Program-made: the position numbers and the translations under genes
Part shown: positions 36,681 through 48,059 of the stretch, piece after piece
Numbering within the stretch: the first letter of the stretch is position 1
Layout: every line of letters begins with the position of its first letter
The notes under the pieces: generated by a model
What the model saw: the letters and a program-made list of their open reading frames with translations, nothing else
Told to the model about the DNA's origin: nothing
Database searches by the model: none
Source: Cacajao melanocephalus
Taxonomy: Eukaryota; Chordata; Mammalia; Primates; Pitheciidae
DNA: 64,000 bases
Reading direction: 5' to 3'
Assembly: GCA_963573385.1 (NCBI GenBank)
Contig: CAUYLG010013852.1
Location: 48,908-112,907, forward strand

Positions 36681-36902
36681 TTGTAACTAAGTAAAACAAA
36701 AGGTTTAAAAATTAATATTGACTGTTATTAGACAATCAGCTATTGAATATTGTAGATGAATAAATGAACAAATGAATGTATCTATAAAAAAATTATAAGA
36801 TTTTTTTAAAGGCAGAAAGATCAAATGATTAGTTTGCTCTACCACCAATTCAAGGGAGAATCACAAGTGGAAAAACAATCATCCAACTCTCAGCCCCGAG
36901 CT

Positions 36903-37056
36903 AAAAGTGTGTGGTCCACGGCCCAGAGCACCAGCATCATCTAGGACTTGTTAGAAAAGCTGAATCTCAGGCCCAGCAAAGACCCACCAAATCAGAAGCA
37001 GGTATTTTAACGCAGGTGATTTGTGTGCATATTGAAACTTGAGAAGTGCTAGACTG
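36903..37056. mobile_element. MER5A-type hAT MITE
   Basis: 'gtggtccacggcccagagca', 'catcatctaggacttgttag', 'ctgaatctcaggcccagcaa', then 'ttgaaacttgagaagtgcta', a nearly complete MER5A. Confidence 0.8.
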
Positions 37057-37059
37057 TGC

Positions 37060-37118
37060 TTCACAATTTCAGCTGCACGTTAGAATCACCTGGAAGCTTA
37101 TGCAAACCTGATTGCCCA
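37060..37118. mobile_element. Second MER5 fragment
   Basis: 'tcacaatttcagctgcacgt' and 'tagaatcacctggaagctta' show the start of another MER5-type element directly after the first. Confidence 0.65.
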
Positions 37119-37244
37119 ACGTAGATTGGTGGTTAAAAGCACAGATCCTGGATCTAATTCCTAGGATCCCTACCTTATTAACTGTGGGATCTTTGGACAA
37201 ATCCATAACCTTTCAATGCTTCTATGCCTCCGTTTCTTCATCTA

Positions 37245-38182
37245 TGTGGCAGCCAGCTACTGACATGATTCCCAAAGGCTCTGTCTCCTGGCATTCATAT
37301 CCTTTTGTAATCTCCTCCACTCATGTGTGGACTGGACCTAGTAACCTCCTTCTAATTAATAGAGTACAGCAAGAGCAACAGAATGTTGTCTTAATCAGTT
37401 TGTGTTGCTGTATCAAAATGCCACAGACTGAGTTATTTACAAATAACAGAAATGTATTTCTCGCAGTTCTGAAGGCAGGGAAGTCCAAGATCAAGACCCT
37501 GGCAGGTTTAGTGTCTGTGAAGGCTGCCTTCTCTGCTTTCAAGATAGCATTCTGTTGCAGTGGCTTCCCAAGGGGAAGAACACTTTCTCACGTGGAGGAA
37601 GGGATGGAAGGGCAAGAGGGCTCCCTTCAACCTCAAGTCCTTTTATAAGGGTGCTAATCCCATTCCTGACTTAGTCACTTCCCAACAGCCACACCTCTTA
37701 CTTAATACTATTGTACTGGGAATTCAGTTTCAACACAAATTTTAGAGGAGACACTATCATTCAAACCATAGTATAATAGATGTCATTTCCAAGATTAAGT
37801 TATAAAAGACTGACTTAGATCTTGCCCACCACCTCTCACTGACTCTTCTCACTTGCTCAGTTGATGAAGCAATCTGCCATGTTGTGAGCTGCCCTATGGA
37901 GATAACCAAGTGGCAAGGAGCTAAGATCCTGAGTCCAACAGCCACAAGGAACTGAATCCCACCAATGGCCAAAAGACTTAGCTTGAAAGTGACCCCTCCC
38001 AGGCTAGCCCTGAGACGCAAGTAGCCCTGACTGACATCTTGATTACAGACTTAGGGAGACTCGAACCCTAAGAACCAGCTAAATCACATCTGGATGCTTG
38101 ATCCACAAAAATGGTAAGAAAATAAATATTTGTCATTTTAGGCCACTAAATTTTGGCTATGCAGTAATAGATAACTAACACA
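37245..38182 (+). mobile_element. MLT1 solo LTR, itself interrupted
   Basis: Sense LTR from 'tgtggcagccagctactgac' to 'gataactaacaca', with TG...CA termini and a perfect 5-bp duplication ATCTA (37240-37244 and 38183-38187). Internal marks are 'ctgccatgttgtgagctgcc' and 'taggccactaaattttggct'. A second MaLR LTR sits inside at 37387-37778. Confidence 0.92.
37387..37778 (-). mobile_element. MaLR LTR nested in the MLT1
   Basis: Antisense LTR: 'tgtcttaatcagtttgtgtt', 'aatgtatttctcgcagttct', 'tccaagatcaagaccctggc', ending 'attcaaaccatagtataata'. The flanks AATGT (37382-37386) and GATGT (37779-37783) are a plausible one-mismatch target duplication. The 178-residue frame 37112-37648 is a chimera of repeats. 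Confidence 0.85.
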
Positions 38183-38337
38183 ATCTATAAAATGGTGATG
38201 ATAGTAGCATTCACTGTACCTAGTTAATACAAGATTAAATAATTCATATAAAATGCTTAGAACAGGGCCTGGCATTTAAGAAGCATTATATACATTGTGC
38301 CTTAGCTATTTTAGAAGGCATTAATGCCTTTGATATT

Positions 38338-38742
38338 TGTATCAGTCCGTTTTCACACTGCTTATAAAGATAAGCCTGAGACTGGGTAATTGATAAAGAA
38401 AAAGAGGTTTAATGGACTCACAGTCCACATGTCTGGGGAGGCCTTCCAATCATGGTGGAAGGTGAAAGGCACGTCTTACATGGCGACAGAGAAGAGAGAA
38501 TGAGAATCAAGTGAAAGGAGTTTCCTCTCATAACCTCCAGATCTCATGAGACTTATTCACTACCAAGAGAGCTCCATAGGGCAGCTCACAACATGGCAGA
38601 CTTATTCACTACCAAGAGAATGCCCCCATGATTCGATTATCTCCCACCAGGTCTCTCCCACCAGGTCCTTCCCACAACACACAGGAATTCTGGGAACTAC
38701 AATTCAAGATGAGATTTGGGTGTGGACACAGCCAAACCATAT
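38338..38742 (-). mobile_element. MST/THE1-type LTR with internal duplication
   Basis: Antisense LTR 'tgtatcagtccgttttcaca' to 'acagccaaaccatatca'. The 21-bp block beginning 'gacttattcactaccaagag' occurs at 38550-38570 and again at 38599-38619, so a 49-bp tandem duplication is present. Confidence 0.93.
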
Positions 38743-39359
38743 CAGTATCTGCTGAAGAATACAAATTATTTTGCTACCACTAAGTGGCCCCAGCCTCCTC
38801 TACCTCCTGAAGGTTTCCTTCTCTACCTTCCTTGTCAATTAATTGTCACTCCTAGTTGGCATCATTATGTCAACTCCTGGCTATTCTTCCTCATCCAGAA
38901 AAAAAAAATAAGCTGTCTACTTAGCTATAGACTGGGAAACTTGATAAATGAATATGTTATGATTGTGACTAAACTAAAATTAAGTAGGCTCTGATTTAGG
39001 GTCTGAGGAGTTCTCCTATGAGTACAATTAAAGATTTTTGTTTTAAAACAAGGGGTTTTTTACCATCCTTTTTGATGGTGGAAGGGCCTGCTGCTTTCCA
39101 TTTCTCAGCTATGTTCCAGTCAGTTGAGGTCACCACATTTAGGAGGCATCTCTGAATGTCTACCATGAGATCAGTACATTCTACATCAATTGTGTAATTC
39201 ATCACTTCTCTGATTTTACTCATCCCTAAGTGCAGTTCCCCTTGGCCTTATCCAGAGTTTGTTTACATCAGCCAAAATATACCCTCGTTTTTAATGCCTC
39301 AGTTTAATCAAGTTTAACTTCTGTCTTTTGCTATCAAGAGTTCTCACTATACAGGAATT
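38743..39359. other. Unrecognised DNA
   Basis: No repeat recognised. The minus-strand frame 38996-39223 (75 residues) has a mixed, fairly protein-like composition but no motif I recognise, so it is not called as a gene. Confidence 0.3.
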
Positions 39360-39640
39360 AAAGGAGAATTCCTTGAGGAAGAGAAGATTAAAGTAATACC
39401 TAAAGGAGAAGTTGAATGTAAATATGTGCAGGAGAAAAGATGGGATTGGAAGATGATTTAAGGCAGAAGGAACAACTTATGTGATTTCCCCAACGTGGAA
39501 GGGAGCAGAAACAAAGTCCCCTGTGTGAGGGATAAAGTGCCTTGAATGGGGCAGAGGCCAAAGCATGCTGGCCTTACACATTGGTTGGGAGTTTGAGTTG
39601 CAATCTGAAGACATAGGTGTGACACTAAAGAGTTTTAAGC
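39360..39640 (-). repeat. Antisense L2 fragment
   Basis: 'cttgaatggggcagaggcca', 'gggagtttgagttgcaatct' and 'aaagagttttaagcaaagg' follow antisense L2 order. Confidence 0.5.
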
Positions 39641-39644
39641 AAAG

Positions 39645-40185
<541 letters not shown>

Positions 40186-42187
40186 CTGTTTTAGGTTCAC
40201 GAGTTCCACGATCAGACCTGCCTTCTACATAGATTCTGGCTGCTGCTTGAGAATGTGCTGACACAGGGGCAGAGCTGCTGCTACTTTTTCCCTCCTTTAC
40301 ACACTCACTGGAGCTGGAGCACAGTGAACTACTCTTGTGTTAGGAGAGTGGGGACACAGAGGTGAGGCCAGTGGTTTGGATCATCCACAAACAGGTAAAT
40401 CAGATCCTATGGAGACTGGTTGCATTTTTAATAAACAAAGGGCATATTGGAGAATAAGAGATGATATACAGACACGTGTTTTTTTCTTTTCATTGATGTA
40501 TCAGAAAATGTGGTGGCAGGTTAACACAAAAAACAAAGCAAGAACCTAGCATGGGTTAGTAGTTAGAAAAACAAAACAAACAACAACAAGCCATTCCTCC
40601 CAGCCTGTCATCTGTGTGCGGTGACTCTCTCCCCAGGATGAACCAGAGAATGGTGCAAATCTGAGACTGCTGTTCTCATGTGATCAAAGGGAGAGAAGTC
40701 ACAAAGATGTGAAAAGACAACGCTAGTCCCCAAATGCACAGTGGTGTAGGTCCTTCCTGGGTTTACTTTGCAGTTATATTTGCTTTTAAAAAAAGTTATT
40801 ATTCACTAAATTTGGTTGGGGCCAGCGAGATAGAAAACGGGAGGCCAAGGGGAGTCGTTTCTTCAGGACGCTGGCAGAGACCCAGAGTACAAAGTTGTCT
40901 ACAAACTCTCGAATCACTGTGAGACTTGAAAGAGAATTACACATTGCCAACGTGGGCTTGCCAGAGCGGAATTGAAACCATACCTCCACCTCATGCAGGC
41001 ATCCTCCGCCGGGAGGCCATTCTTATAAATCCCAGCCTTGGAGCCCATCTCATCTGCAACCCCCCACTCCGCCGCCTGCCGCCCCGTTCCCCATCTCTTT
41101 CACTCCCCAAACCAGAGGAACATAATAAAGACAGAAGGCATGTATCTCTGCAGAGTATCTCTGGGCTGAGAGAAATGGGGAATCAAAAATCCACAAAGGA
41201 TGAACATGAGCCCTCTGGTCCCTTGTGATCAGGTTCATGGGGACTCCGCCACTGTGGCCCATTTGACCAGGCCCCGCTGTGTGTTACAAAGTCCGTGGCT
41301 GCTGGGAGTAGACCCCACAGCGCCTGTAGTAGCAGGAGACCCCAGATCTTGCTGGGTTTTTTTTTCACCTGAGCTACTCCTCCCAATATCTAGCCAGGGC
41401 ATTCCAGGTTGATTTATGAAAATCTGACCTCAATCCAGAGAAACTCCCAAATGAGCCCAGTGGGAACACAAATAACTACAGCCTGGATTGCTGCACTTGC
41501 AATGAAAACCAAGGATGAATCACAGCCACAGAAGTAGAGAAAAGAGCTTTTCATTCTGGGACAGATTCCACTGTTTCCACTGGGAGGTTCTGAACTTGCT
41601 ATTCAAGGACTCCCAGAATCTGACTCACTTCTCTCAACTTTCGCTTCCTACACAGACACTGTCAGATAGATTTTGTTTCATGTTCACCCATGGGGTACCC
41701 CAGCCCCATCGTAACTTCTAGCTAGAAGACTTCACCCCCATCTGTTTCCTCCATATCCGGGAAAACACCTCAGTAAGAAACCAGGAGGCACCTTATACGT
41801 ATAGAGAGGAAGAATCCCTACCTAAAGGTAGAACCAGTATTCAACTGGTTCAGGCAACAAGGAATTTCATTTGGTTTTATAGTGCAATTAGTTTTTGCCA
41901 AAGCATTTTTACCCAATGTGCTATCTCAAAAGGAACATAGTGCTGTGTCTTTTTCTGAGTCCACGATATACATATTTATCTTCTCTCTGGTAATTTCATT
42001 GTGCCACAAAAGTACCAAAAAAAAGGCGTTATTTTTAAAGTATAGCTGTAAAGTCAAGATTCAGGACTACATTTTAGTTCACTCCAGGGTTGAAGGATAA
42101 ATTGACTTCCTACATAAAAATTAAACGTTAGTTGTGAAGACTTGGGTGATAAGCTACTTGGATTCTCTTCACCAAAAAGAAAAATAA
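40186..42187. other. Unrecognised single-copy-looking DNA
   Basis: Two kilobases without a recognised repeat. 40950-41420 is the most GC-rich part, with a CCGCC-rich stretch at about 41065-41085 and several overlapping short frames on both strands. No domain, clear promoter or CpG island can be claimed. Confidence 0.4.
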
Positions 42188-42459
42188 GGTTGGGCATGGT
42201 AGCATTTTGGGAGGCCAAGGCTGGAGGATTGCTTCAGCCCAGGAGTGTGAGACTAGCCTGGGCAACAGGGCAAGATGCTATGTCTACAAAAAATTTAAAA
42301 ATTAGTTGGGTATGGTGGCACACATCTGTAGCCCCAGCTCTTTGGGAGGCTGAGGCAGGAGGATCACTTGAGCCCAGGAGGTTGAGGCTGCCGTGAGCCA
42401 TGTACAGCCACTGCACTCCAGCCTGGGTGTCAGAGTGAGATGCTGTGTCAAAAAAAAGG
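42188..42459 (+). mobile_element. AluJ-type, plus strand, left arm shortened
   Basis: Sense Alu. The left arm jumps from 'gggcatggtag' to 'cattttgggaggccaagg', lacking about 20 bp. 'gcttcagcccaggagtgtga' and 'gcctgggcaacagggcaaga' indicate an old subfamily. Confidence 0.9.
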
Positions 42460-42914
42460 AAAACAAAACTCCAGATAATTTCTTTGCCAATTATAAATGT
42501 TCTACTGAACTTTCTACAAAGTGAACATTCTGCCTGATATTCTGGTTACATTTTAATTGAGAAAAATGAAAATAATCATACATTATTAGTCCTAGATTAG
42601 CAACAGTAAAGGCCAATAATCAATATTACTATAAGCAAGTACCTAGCACTTTGGTGATCATTTGTAAGCACTGCTCCCTTCTTCCATCATGAAATCCACC
42701 CTTCTCTTGACTTTCACTTTCTGGAGTTCTTTCTACCATTTGGGGCTCTTTTCTCATTCCACTTTGTAGACTTGTCCACCATTACCCAACCATTAAATGA
42801 TGCAATTCTCCAAGACTCTGCTCTGTGCCTTCTATTCTTCTCCTCTACATTGTCTCTTGAGGAAATTGCATGCACGCTCCAGGATTTGGGTGACATTAAT
42901 AGCACCTATACTGG
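42460..42914. other. Unrecognised DNA
   Basis: Nothing recognised between the Alu and the MLT1. Confidence 0.35.
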
Positions 42915-43378
42915 ATTGAAAAGTGGTCCCAAAAAGATGTGTTCAAGTATGAACCATTGTCTGTTAATGTGACCTTATTTGAAAACAGGTTTTTTGGAGA
43001 TGAAATTAAGCGAAAGATCTCGAGTTGAGATTATCTTAGATTTAGGTTGGACCCTAAATCCAATGAGTGTTCCTATAAGAGAAAAGAAAGGAGGAGATAG
43101 AGACACACACAGAGCGGAAGTCCATGTGGAGATGAAGGCAGCAGACTGGAGTCAAGTAGCCCCAAGCCAAGGGGTGCCAAGGGTTGCCAGGAGCCAACAG
43201 AAGCAAAGAGAGAGACATGGCATGCATTCTCCTTTGCAGCCTCCAGAGAGAACCAATTCTGCCAACACACCGATTTTGGACTGCAGGCCTCTAGAACTGT
43301 GCAAGAATAAGCTTCTGTGGTTTTAAGCTTCCAAGTTTGTGGTAATTTGTTACAGCAGCCCTAAGAACCTAATACAGC
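42915..43378 (+). mobile_element. MLT1-type solo LTR
   Basis: Sense LTR: 'gtgaccttatttgaaaacag', 'ggaccctaaatccaatgagt', 'caagccaaggggtgccaagg', 'ggtaatttgttacagcagcc', ending 'aagaacctaatacagca'. The 115-residue frame 42979-43326 lies wholly inside it and is not a gene. Confidence 0.88.
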
Positions 43379-43439
43379 ACTCAAATGTCCATCTAAGTTC
43401 TGTGGCCTCTCTTTGAGTTCCAGGCAAACACCTACAACT

Positions 43440-44470
43440 GCCAAGGTTACAGCTCAGAGGAACCTAAACTCATCGTGTCTCTGATTTAATGCAACATTTT
43501 GTCTGCCCAAGCCTACACCCCAACATGGCTTCGGTCTGTCTCCCCAACTCAGTGGATAGTATCACTATCCATCCAGTTCCATCAGCCAGTTTCCTGGGTG
43601 TCACCCATGATGCTACCCTTTACCTTCTTCCCATAACCAATCACCAAGTCCAGGCAACTTTACCCCTAAATGTCTCTTAAGTCTATCCATTTATGTCTAT
43701 TTTTACCACCATGCCTTAGTCCAATGACCAGCAGCTCTTGCCTTAACTATTGCTGCAGTCTTTTCACCAGTGTCCCTACTTCAAGTCTTGCCCTCTACAG
43801 TCAGTTCTCAGCCCAGCAGCTAGAGTGATCGTATAAACAAAAATCAAGTCACATCAGAGTCCTTCGATGGCCTCACATGGCCCTAGGCCTGCAATGCCCT
43901 CTATTGCCTGACCCCCTAACTACTTTTTCAGTCTTAGCTCACACACTGTTTCCCCTAGTTCCCCGAGCTCCAGCCAGAAACCCCTGTAATATAGCAGGAC
44001 CTCTGGCATTAAATACCCTACAATTCAAATCCTGACTCAGCCTCTTCTAGCTGTGTAACTTTGAGCAACTTGCTTAATTTTTGTGTATAGGTTAGGGGAA
44101 GCGGGTGGGATAGCTAGGAAGTCCATTTCCCCATCTGGAAAATGATGATAACAATAATTTTTACTTTACACAATTGCTGTAAGTACTAAATGACCCAATT
44201 CACATTAGTCATTTAGCAAAGCATCCATTACATTCTTAAATATCAACATTATCATCTTCTAACAACTTTGCCCTCTCCCACCACAAGGAATTTCCTACAC
44301 CCACCGTATCTCCACATCCTTCACCTAATTCATTCCTCTTTCTCTTTATCCTTCAAACATTGTGTTCAATGCCTTCAGGGAATTCTCCAACCATCAGCCT
44401 ACCTTGGGGTCCTCTATAGAATTGCAGGGTCCCATGTAGCCTTTATTCCTAGCACTTATCACAGCAAGAC
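43440..44470 (+). repeat. L2 LINE fragment split by a MIR
   Basis: Sense L2: 'cagcagctagagtgatcgta', 'gtccttcgatggcctcacat', 'aatgccctctattgcctgac', then after a MIR 'gcctttattcctagcactta'. No intact frame. Confidence 0.65.
44000..44225 (+). repeat. MIR SINE nested in L2
   Basis: Sense MIR: 'cttctagctgtgtaactttg', 'ccccatctggaaaatgatga', then 'ttgctgtaagtactaaatga'. Confidence 0.75.
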
Positions 44471-45034
44471 CTGAGTCTTATCATGTACAACTCTTAAGTT
44501 ACCAGAACAATTGCTTGTCCAACAATGAGCACATTGAAACCCTGGAATTCCTTCTAATGGAATTTTTTTGACCATGTATTTTTTAATGGAAGGATAAACA
44601 ATTTTCAAGGTGAGTGATAACGGAGTGATTCACCAGGCAGCCAATGACTAGTTGAAGATACTGTATCAGCTCACTCTTCACACTGTAAACAGGCAGCATG
44701 GGTCACAATGGAGAGATCAAACATGACTCTGTTGCAAGTATTTCACTATGACAATCTTAACAGACTATAGATTGCTTCCAAATGAACAAGAGATAATGAG
44801 GTACTAGGTGAAAGATAACTTTGGAAATACAGGGCAAATGCAAATAGATAATATGAATAGATTGTATCCAACACATTTAAACATCTACTCCTTCATGTTC
44901 TGTAGAACCTTACCTGAAGATTTTCCACTGAACTCTACTCCCACTTGGTTGTCCAATGACCAGGGACCCTGATAAAAATGACAATAATGTTATGCTCTCC
45001 CTAATGCAAGGTTCTTTGAACTGACTGCACCATA
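44471..45034. other. Unrecognised DNA upstream of HERV
   Basis: No repeat or gene recognised. Confidence 0.35.
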
Positions 45035-45477
45035 TGCCATATCTTAAGTCAAGCCATGGCGACCGTGGATGTCCTCCCAGAATTAGAAAGTCTGAAATAA
45101 CTGGAAAACCACAAAAGGAGAAGAAATGATCAACCCCTGTGGCACCGAATTAACTTTGAGACATTCTTCTATTGTTCCTTATTTCCACCTCAACTGACAA
45201 GGCAATTGGACTTTGTAACCGACCTTGGTGAACCTTGTGACTCCAGACCCTACGACCCTGTCCCAGCTTGCAAAAACTGCCTTAAACTGTTAAATTCTGT
45301 TAAACTTTCCACTGCCTACCTCAAAACTATAAAACCAACTCCTATCCCACCGCCCTCTGATGACTCTGTTTTTGGACTTAGCCCGCCCACACCCAGGTGC
45401 ATAAACAGCCACGTTGCTCACACAAAGCCTGTCTGGGGAGTCTCTTCACTCAGCGCACATTTTAACATTTGGTGCCA
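45035..45477 (+). mobile_element. HERV-H/F-group 5' LTR
   Basis: About 443 bp from 'tgccatatcttaagtcaagc' to 'catttaaca'-type termini, ending at 45477 just before the primer site. The U3 end has a TATA box (TATAAAA, 45328-45334). R/U5 shows 'tttggacttagcccgcccac', 'gcataaacagccacgttgct' (a decayed polyadenylation signal) and 'cacaaagcctgtctgggga', the layout of LTR7/LTR21-type LTRs. The left boundary is inferred from the TG start. Confidence 0.7.
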
Positions 45478-45479
45478 AA

Positions 45480-45497
45480 ACCTGGGATGGGGTACTC
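45480..45497 (+). promoter_or_regulatory. HERV primer binding site, tRNA-Phe-like
   Basis: TGGTGCCAAAACCTGGGA, two bases after the LTR. It differs from the tRNA-Phe complement at two positions, both explained by CpG decay (CG to CA and CG to TG). It fits the tRNA-His site of HERV-H much less well. Confidence 0.8.
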
Positions 45498-45633
45498 CTT
45501 TGGGTAGACTCACCCCCTGTCCCCGCTTCCCCTCTGGGAAGAGACCCACCTGAGACCTCAACACATCAGACCAGACCAGCAGCTCACGCTTAGCACGCCA
45601 AACAGCTCTGCCATCTTCAGATCGGGTAAGAAG

Positions 45634-45678
<45 letters not shown>

Positions 45679-46250
45679 TTTCCTTTAGAGAAAAGGAGAC
45701 AAGTCTCTCCCTCTTTCTCTCTGCTTTCCTTTAAATTCTTCTCCTTCTAGTACAGACAAAGGAGATACTCCTTATCTGTGTAGAGACAGAGGAGACAAGA
45801 CTCTCCCTCTCACTCAAAAACTTCCACATTGGTCACAGACTCGGGAAGACAGTCTTCCCTTGGTGTCTGGTCAATCGCGGGGACGCCTGCCTTGATCACT
45901 CATCCACGTTACAGCCCAGGACTCAGTCAGGGACGCCTGCTGAAAACCCTGGTAGCTGCTTGCTCCTTCTCTTGGTCTTTACTCGTTTCCTTAAAACTTA
46001 TCTGCTTTGCCAGGGGCAATATTCCACCCTCTATTCCTCAGTCTTCGCCTCTAGCCTGCATCCTGAAAAACCTAAAACGTCTTCGACTCTCACCTCATCT
46101 GAAACCTAAACATCTCATTTTTTTTCCTGTATTGAGGCCTGGCCTCAATACAAATTAGACAATGGTTTCAATGGCTAAAAAATAGCACTTTCAATTTTTC
46201 TCTTCTGCGAGACCTAAACAATTTTTGTCAATGAATGTGCAAATGATCTG
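45498..46250 (+). other. HERV 5' leader
   Basis: Untranslated leader of the HERV-H/F-group element. It contains 'agatcgggtaagaagtctct' (a likely remnant splice donor region), a CT microsatellite at 45631-45676, and the H/F-group signature 'cacagactcgggaagacagt' followed by 'cttcccttggtgtctggtca'. Confidence 0.75.
45631..45676. repeat. (CT)n microsatellite in HERV leader
   Basis: Nearly pure CT run interrupted by one TTT. It lies in the region where H/F-group proviruses are normally pyrimidine-rich. Confidence 0.95.
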
Positions 46251-47250
46251 AGGTGCCCGAGGTCCAGGCGTTTTTTTTACACTCCAATCCCTCCCTAATC
46301 TCTGCTGTCAATGCAACCTGTCCCAAATTTTCCTTCTCTCTCTTCTATCTGCCCCTCCTGCCTCTGCCGGCAACCCAGAATCCTCCTTGTCCATCAACCC
46401 TTCCGACCTTTCTCCTCCCCACCCATCCAAACCAGGCCCTAATCCAGGCCCTAAACACCGCCCTCCAGAGCTTCCCTCCTCTTCCTCTGCCCACAACCCA
46501 CCTCCTTATGCCCCTCCTGTCTCCTCCCACCTCATATCCCGTTTAGTCCCTCGACTAACTCCTCCATCCCGCCCAACAAGTCCCCTTTCGAGAGGTGGCT
46601 GGAGCCGAAGGCATAGTTAGGGTGTACGTTCCTTTCTCTTTATCCGACCTTTACCAAATCGGCCAGTGGTTAGGCTCCTTTTCATGAGATCCTACTAAAT
46701 ATATACAAGAGTTCCAATATTTAACCCAGTCCTATAATCTCACCTGGAGTGACTTAATGTCATCCTTACTTCTACTCTCACCCCTGAAGACTGTTTATCA
46801 CCCAATCAACCCCTGACATTAAAAAACTACAGAAATTAGAATCTGGTCCTCAAACCTCACAACAGGAATTAATCCACCTCGCCTTCAAGTGTTAAACAAT
46901 AGGGAAGAAGCTGCTTAGTGGCAGCACATCTCAGAACTACAGATGCTTCTCTCTGCCATAAAACAAACCCCAGTCACACCACCGGCTCACAAAGACTTCA
47001 AAGCGCCCAGACTGCAGCATCCAGCCGCCCCTCCCGGACCTTGCTTCGAGGGTCAAAAACCTGGCCACTGGGCCAAGGAATGCCCACAGACTGGGATTCC
47101 TCCTAAGCCCTGCCCCATCTGTGCAGGGGCCCCACTCGAAGTCAGACTGTCCAACTCACGTTGCTGCGGCTTGGCGGCTAAAGACGAACACTACCTGAAC
47201 ACCTCGGAAGCTCCCTGGACCATCACGGATGCCTAACAGCAATGATAATA
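46251..47250 (+). pseudogene. HERV-H/F-group gag, broken
   Basis: Degenerate class I (gammaretrovirus-like) gag. A proline-rich stretch at 46253-46620 corresponds to the matrix/linker part. Capsid-like sequence near 46620-46760 is interrupted by stops and frameshifts. A nucleocapsid-like frame at 46943-47236 (97 residues) holds a CCHC-type zinc knuckle at 47042-47083 in which the second cysteine is glycine, so metal binding is lost. The sequence stops matching near the gag/pro boundary; no pol, env or 3' LTR was found. No functional protein can be made. Confidence 0.7.
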
Positions 47251-47466
47251 GTTTTTACTTCTGCATCCCTAACCTAAAGTTTAGGATCAGTCTCATACGA
47301 ACTTCTCAGTAAGTGCTAATTGATCAAATAAATGGATGGGGTTTTTTTATACCAATTAACAACACAGTTATCCCCTAGAGAGATCCCTCAAGAAGTATGG
47401 CCATTTGGCAAGAGTTTTAACCTGAGGGCTTCAATGAACATATGATACTACAATTCCTACGCAGTA
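47251..47466. other. Unrecognised spacer
   Basis: Between the HERV truncation and the next LTR; no recognised family. Confidence 0.3.
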
Positions 47467-47997
47467 TGAACCAAAAAGTATCTGAGACAAGTTTCAATCA
47501 ATTTAGAAAGTCTACTTTGCCAAGGTTAAGGACGAGTCCATGACACAGCTTCCAGAGGTCCTGAGAACATGTGCCCGAGGTGGCTGGGGCACAGCTTGCT
47601 TTTATACATTTTTAGGAAGATGTAATATGTATTCATCAATCAATACATGTAAGATTTACATCAGTTCAATCTAGAAGGGCAGGACAACTTCAAAGGTGGG
47701 GGCTTCCAGGTCAGAGGTAGATTTAAATTTTTTCTGCTTGGCTGTGGAGACAGAGGTTTTATCATGCAGGTAAAGCCTCTAGGTAGCAGGCTTCAGAGAG
47801 AATAGATTGTAAATGTTTCTTATCAGACTTAAGGTCTGTGTTCAAGTCATGCTGGAGGGGTATAATGAGGCATGTCTGACTCCTCTTCCGTCATGGCCAG
47901 AACCAAATTTTCAGGTCAACTCTGGAATGCCCTTGGCCAAGAGGAGGGGTCCATTTAGATGGCTGAGGTGGTCTTAGAGTTTGATTTTTGGTTTACA
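47467..47997 (-). mobile_element. ERV solo LTR, minus strand
   Basis: About 531 bp from 'tgaaccaaaaagtatctgag' to 'gatttttggtttaca' (TG...CA). Other marks are 'gtccatgacacagcttccag', 'tgtgcccgaggtggctgggg' and 'aggcatgtctgactcctctt'. The layout matches a known primate ERV LTR, but I do not assign a name. No clear target duplication is visible. Confidence 0.6.
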
Positions 47998-48059
47998 TGG
48001 TGTTTTGGGCTTCCCATAGCCAAATTCCCTAGATTTTCCTCTGGGTTGTCTCCCCTCCT

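Larger units (their letters stand above)
37120..38300 (+). repeat. MIR split by an MLT1 LTR
   Basis: Sense MIR 37120-37244 ('ggttaaaagcacagatcctg', 'ccgtttcttcatcta') resumes exactly at 38183-38300 ('atctataaaatggtgatgat', 'cagggcctggcattt'). The intervening LTR carries the target duplication ATCTA. Confidence 0.85.

Noticed and set aside
37112..37648. 178-residue plus-strand frame
   Set aside because: Runs through MIR, MLT1 and an antisense MaLR LTR; chance frame.
40981..41110. Possible CpG-island promoter
   Set aside because: Only a short CCGCC-rich stretch; CpG count and length are too low to claim an island.
42979..43326. 115-residue frame
   Set aside because: Lies wholly inside the MLT1 LTR, which is non-coding.
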